DNA of 64,000 bases from Paramyrothecium sp. XJ0827 (Eukaryota; Ascomycota; Sordariomycetes; Hypocreales; Stachybotryaceae). The position numbers were made by a program, and so were the translations under genes. The DNA lies in the NCBI GenBank assembly GCA_020881915.1, contig JAJFPB010000008.1, forward strand, positions 3,286,001 through 3,350,000. Reading direction: 5' to 3'. The notes beneath the pieces are model-generated. The model was given only the letters and a program-made list of their open reading frames with translations. It was not told the DNA's origin and made no database searches. This document shows positions 21,933 to 31,706 of the stretch, piece after piece (position 1 is the first letter of the stretch; each line of letters starts with the position of its first letter).

Positions 21933-22895
21933 CCTTTGATTTCTGTATGTATCCATCAGCTCACCCGGCTTCGCTCGGCCAAGTTGACAGATCATTTTGG
22001 TGTTTAGAGTTCAATAAGATTTCTCGACGACCTGCGTACATGATGGGTTAGATGGCTTCGCAGAACATACTTGTTCGGAAATGACAGACAGCGGTATAAG
22101 GCCAGCATCCACTGAGTTGAGACCAGCTAAGCATACTTAACGGAGCATACTTAACGGAAGATCACTTGCAGTTGTCCCCTCGAATTCTTAAAGCTTATAT
22201 TAAGACACCCACTCAGCGGAGGATGCGATGAAGTCTTCTTTGATGGACTAGCAGTCCTCATGGAGCCTTGAACCTCCGACTCGCCTCATTCATCAGTCTG
22301 AAGTTTGAGCAAAGACATACATGGGCTCTTAAATGTGTCAATGTATCACAAGACATACGTCATCGTGGGTGCACGCCGCGGACCACAGGACAAGGCAGAG
22401 TTAATAACTGTTGGGCAGCAATGACGAGCTGAAACCGCTTTAACCCTACCCTCGAGATCAGCTACAGCGTGACTCGTATACGGACTTAGCAGCCAACTAT
22501 CACAGCTTTGCAATGCTAACAGAAACCTTTCTCGTTGGTAACATGATACGTTGTGCTATTGCGATTTCTGGAATAAGTGGGATGAAGGCGGCTGCTGGCG
22601 GTTGATTAATGAATCGCAGTATTTCCTCCATTGCTTCACAAAGATAGTGTGGTGGATCAGAGCCCGACGGAACTCAAGCGCCAATGAGCCCATACCGATC
22701 GACTCCTAGGGGGGAGCAGTGTGATATTTACTCAAGCTCCTCCGCTGCCGTAATGCCTGCGCCCGGAGCCCCAGTCCCAATCGCAAAAGAGACCGCCTGA
22801 ATCGGACACGCAGATTAATCCTTCATCTCTGATATTATCCAGTAGAAGTCCGAGGTCTGGGAATCATAGGTTTCCAATGCATCTCGAGATCATCG
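21933..22895. other. Intergenic, no supported gene
   Basis: A short tandem repetition (GAGCATACTTAACGGA, two units) lies at about 22130..22160. No frame has coding support. Confidence 0.35.
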
Positions 22896-23150
22896 TTAGC
22901 TTCTTATCAGTGAGCCGAAAGGGCAGCCTACTTCTGCGAGCAACTTTGTGAAATAGGCACGCTCATCCTCAATTTTCCTCTGGAGTTCTTTGCATCTTGC
23001 ATCCAAGGCTTCGTTCTCTTTTCCAAGCTGCTCAAGTTTCCAGTTCGAACCCAGGGTTTCGGGAGGTACTAGCCGCAATCGTTCGTTCTCGAGCGTGAAG
23101 GAAGCAAGTTGATTTTTAGGAGTTCCTGTGACTCGACTAGATAATCATAA
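22896..23150 (-). pseudogene. Coiled-coil / zipper-like fragment
   Basis: An open frame without an ATG encodes LENERLRLVPPETL, WKLEQLGKENEALDARC and KELQRKIEDERAYFTKLLAE. The heptad pattern is strong and resembles a leucine zipper or coiled-coil tail of a fungal regulator. The basic region and start are not visible upstream. It may be the last exon of a gene whose other exons I cannot place, or a relic. Confidence 0.35.
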
Positions 23151-24147
23151 TGCTGAAGGAGTTTTGTCAAAAGGACCGGATTCCCTATCAAATCTTTAGC
23201 ATGCGGACGACACTTTGCCATCTCGAACAAATGTGTATGCTAACAGAAGAGAAAAGATCACTTGAATATGGGGGAGTGCTCAATATGTATGCAAGCCGTG
23301 AAGGCAGGTGTGGCAACATGGACACGCGGACAATAGTTTCCGGCCTCAGCGAGACGAATCCCTGGTCGACGCGTCCTTGGCGTGCAAGGAACGACCGGCG
23401 CAGGGACCTATTTATGTGCTGAACAGTGGAGAGTGAGTGCTTATCTCTAGCAGGAATAAGTGCTGCACGCTCTAGTTTGTCAACGCGCTAGGCAAGGAAG
23501 CCGAGGGGGTGGCGGACGCATTGTCTCGTGCGAGCTGCACTGAGATTGGGGGGGGAGCTACAGAACTCCTTTTTTCAAGAACTGCGCGAAGACAATATTC
23601 CTCCAGGGATCATACGTCCTGGTACAGCTTTAGACCGCGTTTAATCGTTACATGCACCAATTTGCCCCATTGAGGGATGGCTGGTTCCTGTTTCTCAAGG
23701 CATTGACCTGATGATATGAGCTCAATTTCGACCGAGAGTAAGGATGAAACGTACCACAGATATCGTTGCCCCAGTATTGCTTGGCTACAATGGTTAGAGG
23801 GCACACTCTTCCTGTCTCTGTGTACTTCGGACACCATGACTCTACCAAATGATAATGATGTTGGCAGCTTAGCTCTTTCTGGTTTAATATGTTAACAGGA
23901 TGATAAGTCAATGTATGCACAAGACTGACGTGCTGTAGTTCAAGGTCGATGCTGGGTCTATGCATGCTTATCCGAACATGGCGAGGCGCTGCCGCTTTAT
24001 CCCACCCCCAGCTTGTAATAGGTTAAGAGCTTGAAATGGTGTGAACGGCACATGGACCACCAACGCAATATATTAACCAGGCACCTTCCATGTTTAGCCT
24101 TGCGGATGGGCTACAATCAAAACAATACGGGTTCTAATCAATATTCT
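23151..24147. other. Intergenic, no supported gene
   Basis: Only short frames with no recognisable product. It ends at the junction with the SUR7-derived fragment. Confidence 0.35.
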
Positions 24148-24704
24148 TGAGTGGGGTACTGCAAGGTCTGTTTACTTTCTACGTGCTGACTATTCTCTTC
24201 ATCATGGTGAAAATTGTTATGATCGTTATTGCGTTCATACCCAGGCCTCTGTTTCGTCGTCCTGTGTGGCTCATGATAGGCCTCGTGAGCTCCCTCTTGG
24301 CTGTAATTAGTGGCGCTGTGGCTAGCATCATGGCAACTGTAGTCTTAAATCGTGGCGTGATCACCCTCAACAATGTCGGCGAGAAGTTTGGCGTCCACGG
24401 GGAAAGAGGTGGCCGGTTTCTCGCTCTTACCTGGATTATGTCTTGTTTCATGATTGCGGCTTTCGGTTCACACGTCATGAGCATGCGGAGACGTGGACGA
24501 GATGAGACCATCCAGTGGAACATGGCAGTAGCGGATGTGTCCCCAGCTTCAGATGCACGAGGAAATCCAATTGATCGAGCCCCACAAACAACGCCAAATT
24601 ATTATACCGAATAAGACAAGCATACGTTCACGACACCTTCTCCTCGTACTATTGAGTCTGAGCTAGGACGGCTGGCAGTTTGGTTACGAAGAAATAGTTT
24701 ACTT
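24148..24704 (+). pseudogene. 3' fragment of a SUR7/PalI-family gene (direct duplicate of 54004..54563)
   Basis: About 557 bp are nearly identical to the 3' half of the full gene at 53335..54425; I count about seven differences, including one 3-nt gap. It encodes the last three membrane segments (FYVLTILFIMVKIVMIVIAF, PVWLMIGLVSSLLAVISGAV, FLALTWIMSCFMIAAFG) but no start region. It keeps a C-terminal extension, PIDRAPQTTPNYYTE, that the full copy has lost to a premature TGA. The similarity starts abruptly at TGAGTGGGGTACTG and also covers about 90 bp of 3' flank, so a DNA-level copy is likely rather than retroposition. Confidence 0.8.
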
Positions 24705-24902
24705 TAGACAAACAATGTAAAACACGCTCTACCAATTTCATTGTTTCAGGCAGAATTTCTATACACATTTGTTCTGGAGCTGCTAAGATGAAACGAACCC
24801 GCAATTTCACGCTTGACTCGTGGTATTTGTATCATTGATTTATTCTATGGCAATAGCAATCTCTCTTCTTTGAGCAACAACCAGGAACTAGGACACTACT
24901 TC

Positions 24903-25783
24903 TCAGCTCTGTTCATGAACATCAGCTATTCTCCAACTGGTAATCTGCATCTTACTGTTCCGCTTCGAAACTAGGCTGATGGGAATCTTATAGCCCGTGT
25001 GAATAACACGTGGTATGCGTGTACCATTGCCCAACATCATGGGAACGGAGCATATATCCCTAATGCGCCTCATTCCTTCATTTGCGTAATTCTCTACTCC
25101 ACCAATCTGGTCCGGCCTAATTATGTCAACTTGATCGCTCTGATAGTATTGCACGGCGGTTTGGATATGTCCGCGCCTCATTCCAAAGAGCCTTCTTGGG
25201 TCTTTCATCCTGATCCACTCGTGGCCCATAATTGCATCGCTAATATTGAGGACCAGACCAAGCAACTGGGCTACCTGGTACTTAGGTTAGGCGAAGAAGT
25301 CTATCCACGTTGACTCTAACATTTTTCGAACGCTCTTGCTCCTTCAACCATTGCTCCGTTACGGAGAGCATTGCACTAAATTGGATCAACGCTTCCAGCA
25401 TGCCAAGGCTCCGCACAGTTGGCAGTGTGTTTGTTTGGCCATCGTTTTCATCACAATCCTTCAATGCCACAACCAGATCATCCGCTATTTGTTTTTGTCT
25501 CTCGGAGAAGTCATGAGAATGGCTGGTCAAGATATTTCGTGCTTTATCGAAGTCAATAGATGCCATATTTTCTAGTATCGTCGGCTGGTTGATCTACGAG
25601 AATGTAAGCTTTCTGGTGAAGTGGAAAGAGGTTCAGACTTACTCGTACGCAATGACTTCGGGTTAGGGCTTGGAGTCGCGATGAAACTTCTTCTCGGATG
25701 GATATCAGGACCAAACACGAGAGTATGGCTGGGCCTATATATGTTGCGACAACCCATACTACAGTATCGGTATGTATGGGCAA
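24903..25783 (-). CDS. Hypothetical protein, spliced, at least 205 aa
   Basis: From the ATG at 25566, exon 25321..25566 joins 24903..25274 across a 46-nt intron (AAT|GTTAGA ... CTAACCTAAGTACCAG|GTA, phase 0), giving 205 aa. The frame also stays open upstream through another good intron (CGA|GTAAGT at 25642 to GTAG at 25594). That adds an exon, 25643 to about 25783, with a membrane-type segment (VVATYIGPAILSCLVLISI), but no ATG was found for the longer form. The soluble part is helical (FSERQKQIADDLVVALKD, LIQFSAMLSVTEQWLKEQE). The C-terminal part reads WIRMKDPRRLFGMRRGHIQT. I do not recognise the family. Confidence 0.5.
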
Positions 25784-27040
25784 GTCGCCATTTCTCGGAC
25801 CTACTAATCAGTTATTAGACACCGAGACTAGGAGACCGAGACTAGTATGGGCCTGAGCGAGACCACATCTCCTGAAACCGGCTATAATCCTTGCAGGTAT
25901 GACTAGCGGATGTACACCCATCTGCTGTATCACCTCGGCGAGCTCATATGGACTGCTCGAGCCATCGAGCTTATGTTCTATAACCCAGCGAGGTATGGAA
26001 GCAGTAAGCGAGTATGGAGTGGCGTGAGGATATGGACAGACCCCCCTGTCCCGGAGAAGGATTCACGGCGAACGGCACAATGGATGGTTCAGACGAACAT
26101 TTGATTTCTAAGCGACCGAAGTCTATATCTTGCCGCATATACCACATTCGCCAAACAGGGAACAATCCAGGGTACGATCTTTCTTTCTGGAGCCGGTCAG
26201 GGTGGTGAAGAGGTAGTGGAACTGGTCTGGTGACTTCAACTTGTTGGTTAATCTGTTCCTTACGCCCTGACCTCAAGATTGAAGACAGGGTCCATCTTCG
26301 GGCTCCCTTGGACGCATCCCAAGCCCCAAGATGCATTATTCTGGTCCCACAATCGGGGACGAGGGCACAAGAGCGGACCAGATCATGCATATCTAGTAGC
26401 AAATTTTCCATCTCGTCGTTATGGAAGAGGCCAGGGGGATGGAATCATGTCTGAATGAAAAACGGGTGACATTGGGTTGAATCTAGAGGCAAGAAAATCT
26501 TGTAGATGTAGCACATCAGTGATGCCCAATCGCTTCCTCTTTCTCCTCGAACGGCAGCTACCTTCCGGTCTCTTACCTCCGACCACTGTTTTCCGGACGC
26601 CACATCATCCCCTAAGTATCTCCCGGCTTTCTACCCATTCACCGTCCAGCGGGGACTCACATTACACCGGCCTCTCAGCATGCAGGGGCATGCAGAAAAT
26701 GATTATGCGCCACGCCCTCCTCTCGAGGACAGCTCGGGAGTGATCCCATGTTGTCTCTTGGCGGCGTCAGATCCTGTCCCAATTCAGACCTGAGTCATAT
26801 CTCGGTTTGATTGCCAATCTTATGACACATCACTTCTTGGCTCTCACTTTTGGAGTGGTGGCAAAATAGCTATGAACAGCGGAAATAAGGGGTCTTAGGC
26901 CTATAGGATGTATTTTAAACACGAGCTTGGTCTGTCAAAGGAAGCAGCCAGTGCGAGATGGGTGAGCGTCTCGGATGAAACAGCAAGTAACAATTGGAAC
27001 ATATCTTAGAACTGATACTTAATTGGTACAAAAAGTCACC
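25784..27040. other. Intergenic, no supported gene
   Basis: Overlapping short frames on both strands, none with motifs or matching splice sites. A 12-bp duplication (GACCGAGACTAG, two units) lies at about 25820..25845. Confidence 0.35.
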
Positions 27041-27496
27041 CTACCAAATCCGATGCCACAATCTCCTGAACCAACCGATTCTCTCCGATGCTTCCTCCAG
27101 GCTTTCATTGTCTGAGTTGGTACTGGCGGCATTGGCAAGTTTGACTACTGATGAATAGCTTGGAGGTTTCAGCTGCTGCGGTAGAATTGTTGGTTCTCGT
27201 GGTGGTGGCAGCCTGTTCAAGCTATTGTTCCACTTTTCGTGCTGACGAACGATTAAATACCGATATTGTTGTGAGATGCTGGCAGCATTATTGATGTAGT
27301 AACCGTTTTCCCTGGCCAAGCAGCCAGTAAATGCAGCTTGGATACAGCTGAGGCTTTCAATCGTCATCTGGTACAACAGTTCCAGGCCATTTATTCGGAA
27401 CGGATAGGATCTGAGCTCATTGATGAGTGCTTCTCGGTTAAGATCACCAGCCTCCTCGAAGGCTTCCACCTTGTGCCTAGCGTTGTAACTGATCAT
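27041..27496 (-). CDS. Hypothetical protein, 151 aa
   Basis: Single open frame from ATG at 27496 to the stop at 27041. It starts MISYNARHKVEAFEEAGDLN and has a helical N-terminal half, a Pro-rich middle (LPPPREPTILPQQLKPPSY) and an aromatic C terminus (IGWFRRLWHRIW) that could form an amphipathic membrane-contacting helix. The start codon lies next to a dispersed repeat (27490..27580). Family unknown. Confidence 0.4.
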   Translation of the reverse strand: MISYNARHKVEAFEEAGDLNREALINELRSYPFRINGLELLYQMTIESLSCIQAAFTGCLARENGYYINNAASISQQYRYLIVRQHEKWNNSLNRLPPPREPTILPQQLKPPSYSSVVKLANAASTNSDNESLEEASERIGWFRRLWHRIW

Positions 27497-27580
27497 TGAG
27501 ACTGACGATGCCGAAGGCTAAGCCATCTCAGGTGCTTCCTTCATATCACACGGCTAAGTGATTGGCACAGCTGGGGGCCA
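27490..27580. repeat. Dispersed repeat shared with 3515..3605
   Basis: Contains GATGCCGAAGGCTAA, CTCAGGTGCTTCCTTCAT and TGATTGGCACAGCTGG in the same order as the copy at 3515. It overlaps the start of the gene at 27041..27496, so that gene's first codons may derive from the repeat edge. Confidence 0.5.
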
Positions 27581-27619
27581 TGAGATCTTCCCCTGCCAAC
27601 ATAGCCTTTATGATTACAC

Positions 27620-27775
27620 CCAGCCATCCACTCACCTCCCATCCATTCACCTCCCACCTCCCATCCATTCACCTCCTACCATCTGCCTCCTACCTCCCAT
27701 CCATCCACCTCCTACCACCCATCCACCTCCCACCTCCCATACACCTCCCACCTCCCACCTCACATCCATCATTCA
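27620..27775. repeat. Degenerate CCTCCCACCTCCCATCCA minisatellite
   Basis: An almost pure C/A/T array of irregular units (CCATCCATTCACCTCCCACC and variants) with almost no G. It is followed by an AT-rich segment of about 70 bp. Open frames across it are low-complexity artefacts. Confidence 0.7.
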
Positions 27776-27830
27776 TAGATTTCAATATTCACTCAACTTA
27801 GCTAATTTAAATATAAATTTAAATCCTAAA

Positions 27831-29315
27831 TTACACACTTCTAATACTATTAAGTTTAGCCAGCTCATTCTTGACGTTCGTTCCTCTGTCCTTACAAAAG
27901 CTTTTAGCTCGATAAAGCGGCTCTAACGACAACGAGGCTTCATCCGCCTGTCTTATAATCCTTTCTAACACCTCCTCTGCTGCTGCTATTGATTCCTCGG
28001 TATCTCGTAGTCGGCTAATTAAAGACTTGATGTGTTCTCTTATCTGACATATGAAATCAGTTGACGAATTGTAGGAAAGGGCGTGTTCTGTTGAGGTATG
28101 GAGAGGGTCTAACGGACGCCCCAAGAACACAGCCAACAGTTCTCTCCAAAAATCCAAAGTAGTGTCTGAGCTCACTGGACATTGCGCCACGAGAAAGAAA
28201 ACCGTGACCAGAGCACGTACTGCGGAGTCAGAACTCTCAGATTCACCCCAGACATGGGCGCATTTGATGCGGTAATTTTGGACTTCATGACTGAGCAGCT
28301 CGTCGAACTGCGACGAGACTCGACAGCAGAGCCCATAGACAGTAATAAGCTCTTTGTCGTTTTCGATGGTATATGCTATCCAAGACTCATCCCTCTGCAG
28401 GAACAAGTACAACGCAACTTCGTGGTTTGTCATGGTGGCAAAACTCGGGCTTAGAGATACATGGTGTTGAGGTGTGGCTGCCCCCAGTATGGCCAGCACA
28501 GCCGTAACGACGCTCTTATTCAAAGAAGTTCTCGGCTGTAGGGTCGCTATCTCTTCATCGGATAGACAAATTGCAGTATGGGTGCTGTTGCTGCCTGAGT
28601 CCGAAGAGGCCTCCTGTTGGGCGAGCGGTGCGCCTGTAAGCTGTGCTGTTGACTGCGCGAGGCAAGTTGAAGTCTGTTCTAATGACTGTTGAGTGTTCAC
28701 ATCGCAACCTTTCGATCCACATTGTTTCTTTTCCAGTTAGAGGTCAATGAACAGAATGACCAGTTCAAGCAGACTTACCAGCTTCTCCTCGACTGCTTTG
28801 ATGCCTGCTGGCATCAGCCGACCCTCGCTCGACAATGAATCCAATTCTCTCTTGACATCCTCAAAGTTGAACCTCCTAAGCTGGAGGTAGATCATCTTCA
28901 CCGTATTCGTAGAAATATGTTGGAATAATTTTCCAAGGTCCTCCTCCGGTACATTCCAATCTTTGGCTAACCTGCGTGCATAGCTCTGCTTATCTATGCA
29001 GCGTTTGCGTTTTGCACCATTCACCCTTGCAGTTGGCTTTGGCTGCGTGTTGGAACAAAAGCAAGGATAATCGAGGCTACCCTCTTTTAACATGGCTATG
29101 AACCGGTTTTTGTCGAACTTGTCGCCCGGAAATAGCCATGACTCAAGTTTGCGAAGACTTTCGAAGTGCTCCCTGGAGCAGAATTTCTCCACATGTTCTA
29201 TCCTTTCACGAATCCAAGCCTCTGTTGTGCTTGCACGGATGACCTGTTGGCAGGATATTGGTTCTCGCGCTGGGGATACACGCAGCAACTGACTGATATT
29301 CAGAGTGTTAGCCAT
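27831..29315 (-). CDS. Two-exon hypothetical protein, 477 aa
   Basis: Exon 1 is 28779..29315 (ATG at 29315) and exon 2 is 27831..28727. The 51-nt intron starts CTG|GTAAGT and ends CTCTAACTGGAAAAG, phase 0 on both sides. The N-terminal part is helical and charged, with a basic ARVNGAKRKRC stretch. Exon 2 starts Cys/Gln-rich and contains LNKSVVTAVLAILGAAT and several long helices ending in a coiled-coil-like EESIAAAEEVLERIIRQ. There is no signal peptide or known catalytic motif. The gene is transcribed divergently from the HSP70-like gene, with a shared 475-bp upstream region. Family unknown, but the structure looks intact. Confidence 0.6.
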
Positions 29316-29790
29316 TGGCGATCTTGATATGAAGACTGATGAGATCGTGTCAAGGATTTGGAAGCCGGCAGGTCTCGGAAAACATACTTATATACGTGAC
29401 GCACGCAGGGGCGGAGTAAATGCTCGGCCATGCCGGCTGAAAAGCAAGGATGCACTCACCACCACCCCCCCTACTCCCATACTCCCCTATCCCCCTACTC
29501 CCCTACTCCCCTACTCCCATACTCCCCTACTCCCATACTCGCCTACTCCCATACTCCCATACTCCCATACTCCCATACTCCCCTACTCCCCTACTCCCCT
29601 ACTCCCCTACTCCCCTGCTTTCCTCTCCCCTGATGTTTGCGTATATAAACCACAGGAGTTTCCCCCTCGCTTCATTGACCTTCACTTCACTTCTTTTCTC
29701 AACATAGCCTTCCGATTACAAACCTCTTACAGTTAACCAGTAGCCTGAAAGCCTCCTTCTTTGTCTTTTACCACAGTTTCTATATTCACT
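29316..29790. promoter_or_regulatory. Divergent promoter region with two TATA boxes
   Basis: TATATAAG on the minus strand (29388..29395) lies 73 bp before the start of the 477-aa gene. TATATAAA on the plus strand (29642..29649) lies about 140 bp before the HSP70-like start at 29791. The octamer array at 29471..29616 sits between them. Confidence 0.55.
29471..29616. repeat. TACTCCC(C/A) octamer array, G-quadruplex prone
   Basis: About 18 units of the 8-bp motif TACTCCCC or TACTCCCA in tandem. The minus strand therefore reads (T/G)GGGAGTA repeatedly, with G-runs of three to four spaced by short AGTA loops, which fits the G-quadruplex consensus. There is no G on the plus strand except one variant unit. 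Frames through it are artefacts. Confidence 0.85.
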
Positions 29791-31242
29791 ATGCAAGAAG
29801 CTGCAGATGTTTGGGTTGGTATTGACCACGGGACATGCAACTCGGCTGCTGTCTGTAATGGTCAAGTCATCCAGTACCAACACGGCCATCCAACGACACC
29901 CACAATCGTTCGCTATAATGAAGGGCAATTCAGCGTAGCGAACGGCCTAGCTGATATGGCGGATTTCGATATGAAATTCTACAAGCGTGTCCTTGGCCGT
30001 TTAAAGCATGAAGCTGGGCTCGATCAGGATTTGAACATCGTCCCGTTCGCAAAGAGGAATCCCCATGGCGGTGGTGTTATCCTACAGATCGGTGACGAAT
30101 GTTTTTATCCAGAGGAGATTGGTGTAACTTTTGTTGGCAATCTTTATTGCGCAACCCAGGAGATGTATCTATCCTGTTGCAAAGCAGTTATTGCTGTACC
30201 GGCGCATTTCAGCAAACGATAAATTAATGCCACTAAAAACCTCGCATTTATGGCAGGAGTGAAGGATATTAAAACCATCCCCGAGCCTGTTGCAGTTGTT
30301 TTGCACTTGATGAATACTATGTCCCCTGGTGATGCTGAATTTCTTCTTGTTGTAGATGGGGGGGCAGGAACATGGGATCTTAGCGCCGTTACCTTCGGCC
30401 TGGCTAATGGAAAGAAAAGATTTACTGTTAAAGCAACAGCGGGCAATAACCACTTGGGTGGCCTCGACGTCGATAAAGCCCTCTGCGACATCGTCATAAA
30501 AAAGGCAGAACGTTCTGTCTCCAAGCCATCCTCTTTATCAAAACTCTTGAACAGATGTGAAGGAGCCAAAATACGGATGTCACAGCAGATGCAGGCGGAG
30601 CCATCAATCCAAGTTGAATGCGATGATGGTACCAGGCTTACTGTTAAACTGACCCGGGACGATTTTAATCAAGCTTGCTTATCGCTTGCTCGCGGCATCG
30701 GGAACCTTTTCCGAGAAATCTTTCACAGAGATGAGACGATGAAGGAAAGAATCGACATGATTGCCTTGAATGGTGGGTCTAGTCACCTGCCTTGTGTGGA
30801 AGAACTCTGTCAACGCTATCTTCCGAAGATCCCAATCGTCCGGCGGGATGGAGATATGGCCGTCGCTTTTGGTGCGAGCATATTTGGATCTGACCCATCT
30901 GTGGAAGTCATGGACGTGTTACCGAAATCAATCGGCCTCCTAACATCCAAACCCAAGCTTGGCAAGGACGAGGTTTCCAGGATCATGAGGCGTAATGTAC
31001 AGCTACCGACACAAGCCACCACAAAATTCTGCACAAAGGGCCCACGTGGAACAAAGTTTGAGCTCTTCGAAGGCGAATCTCAGGAATTGCTGCCACAGAC
31101 AACAAATTCAGTTGATTTGAAGGCTGCAGAAGATACCGGGCCGCAATTGACGAGAACAATTGAAGCACAAGGCCTCCACACCGCATCACGACCAGGAAAC
31201 CTGCCCTGCTTTCCACCCTACCCTAGACTCCAGCTACCCTAG
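29791..31242 (+). pseudogene. HSP70-like (actin-fold ATPase) gene with an in-frame stop and altered 3' end
   Basis: The ATG at 29791 starts a frame with HSP70 ATPase-domain landmarks: phosphate-1 GIDHGTCNSAAV, FYKRVLGRLK, VIAVPAHFSKR, a connecting NLAFMAGVKDIKTIPEP, phosphate-2 VVDGGAGTWDLS, GGLDVD, and LNGGSSHLPCVEELC. An in-frame TAA at 30220..30222 replaces the codon after FSKR, where the family usually has Gln (DRQ or RQ). CAA to TAA is a C-to-T change in a CpA context. The frame continues intact for 340 codons. The substrate-binding domain is cut short after KFELFEGESQELLP. The last 20 or so codons run into sequence next to a GH16-derived fragment. Chaperone function is doubtful. Confidence 0.75.
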
Positions 31243-31256
31243 ATCTGATCGTCACC

Positions 31257-31337
31257 TCAGGTGGAATAATGAGCAACATATCCGTATTCGACCATGGAAC
31301 CGTATCCATCTTTTGTCTCACCATTAGGGTTGCCTGG
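31257..31337 (-). pseudogene. Copy of the last exon of the GH16 gene
   Basis: An 81-nt stretch has the same length and almost the same product as GH16 exon 3 (15471..15551). It reads GNPNGETKDGYGSMVEYGY then VAHYST and stop, and it is preceded on its strand by the same GATAG acceptor. The upstream exons are absent. It abuts the end of the HSP70-like frame and points the opposite way. Confidence 0.8.
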
Positions 31338-31706
31338 CTATCATACATTATGGACCATGGTTCAATGATAAGCAGAGACTGCATGGAAATGGTCTCAACA
31401 CGGAGTTCCGGCGGGATCCGCTCTTACGGCTCACGACATCGGAGCAATACGTACACAGCCGGGGTGAAGATCTGCACAGAGCCTTGCCATATCCAGAAAT
31501 TGCCTTTTGGAGGAAGTCTCTCGCTTAGCACCGAGGAGCAGTGGTCTGGGATTTTCCGGAAAAGGAAATTGCTAGATACGGAAAGAGTTGAGTCTGGCGG
31601 TGCGTTGGCGGCTTCAGAATCTCACAATATAAGACCCTGCATCTTGACCTCACTGTCCCAAATGTGCACTTGGTAATTGTAGAATAGCCCATTTACGAGA
31701 GTTATT

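Noticed and set aside
24903..25566. Frameshift pseudogene interpretation of the two frames at 24903..25566
   Set aside because: A 46-nt intron with a CTAAC branch and matching phase joins the frames, so no frameshift is needed.
29430..29740. Open frames through the octamer array
   Set aside because: Translations are pure PYSPTPLLPYS-type repeats caused by the tandem array; they have no start context or homologue.
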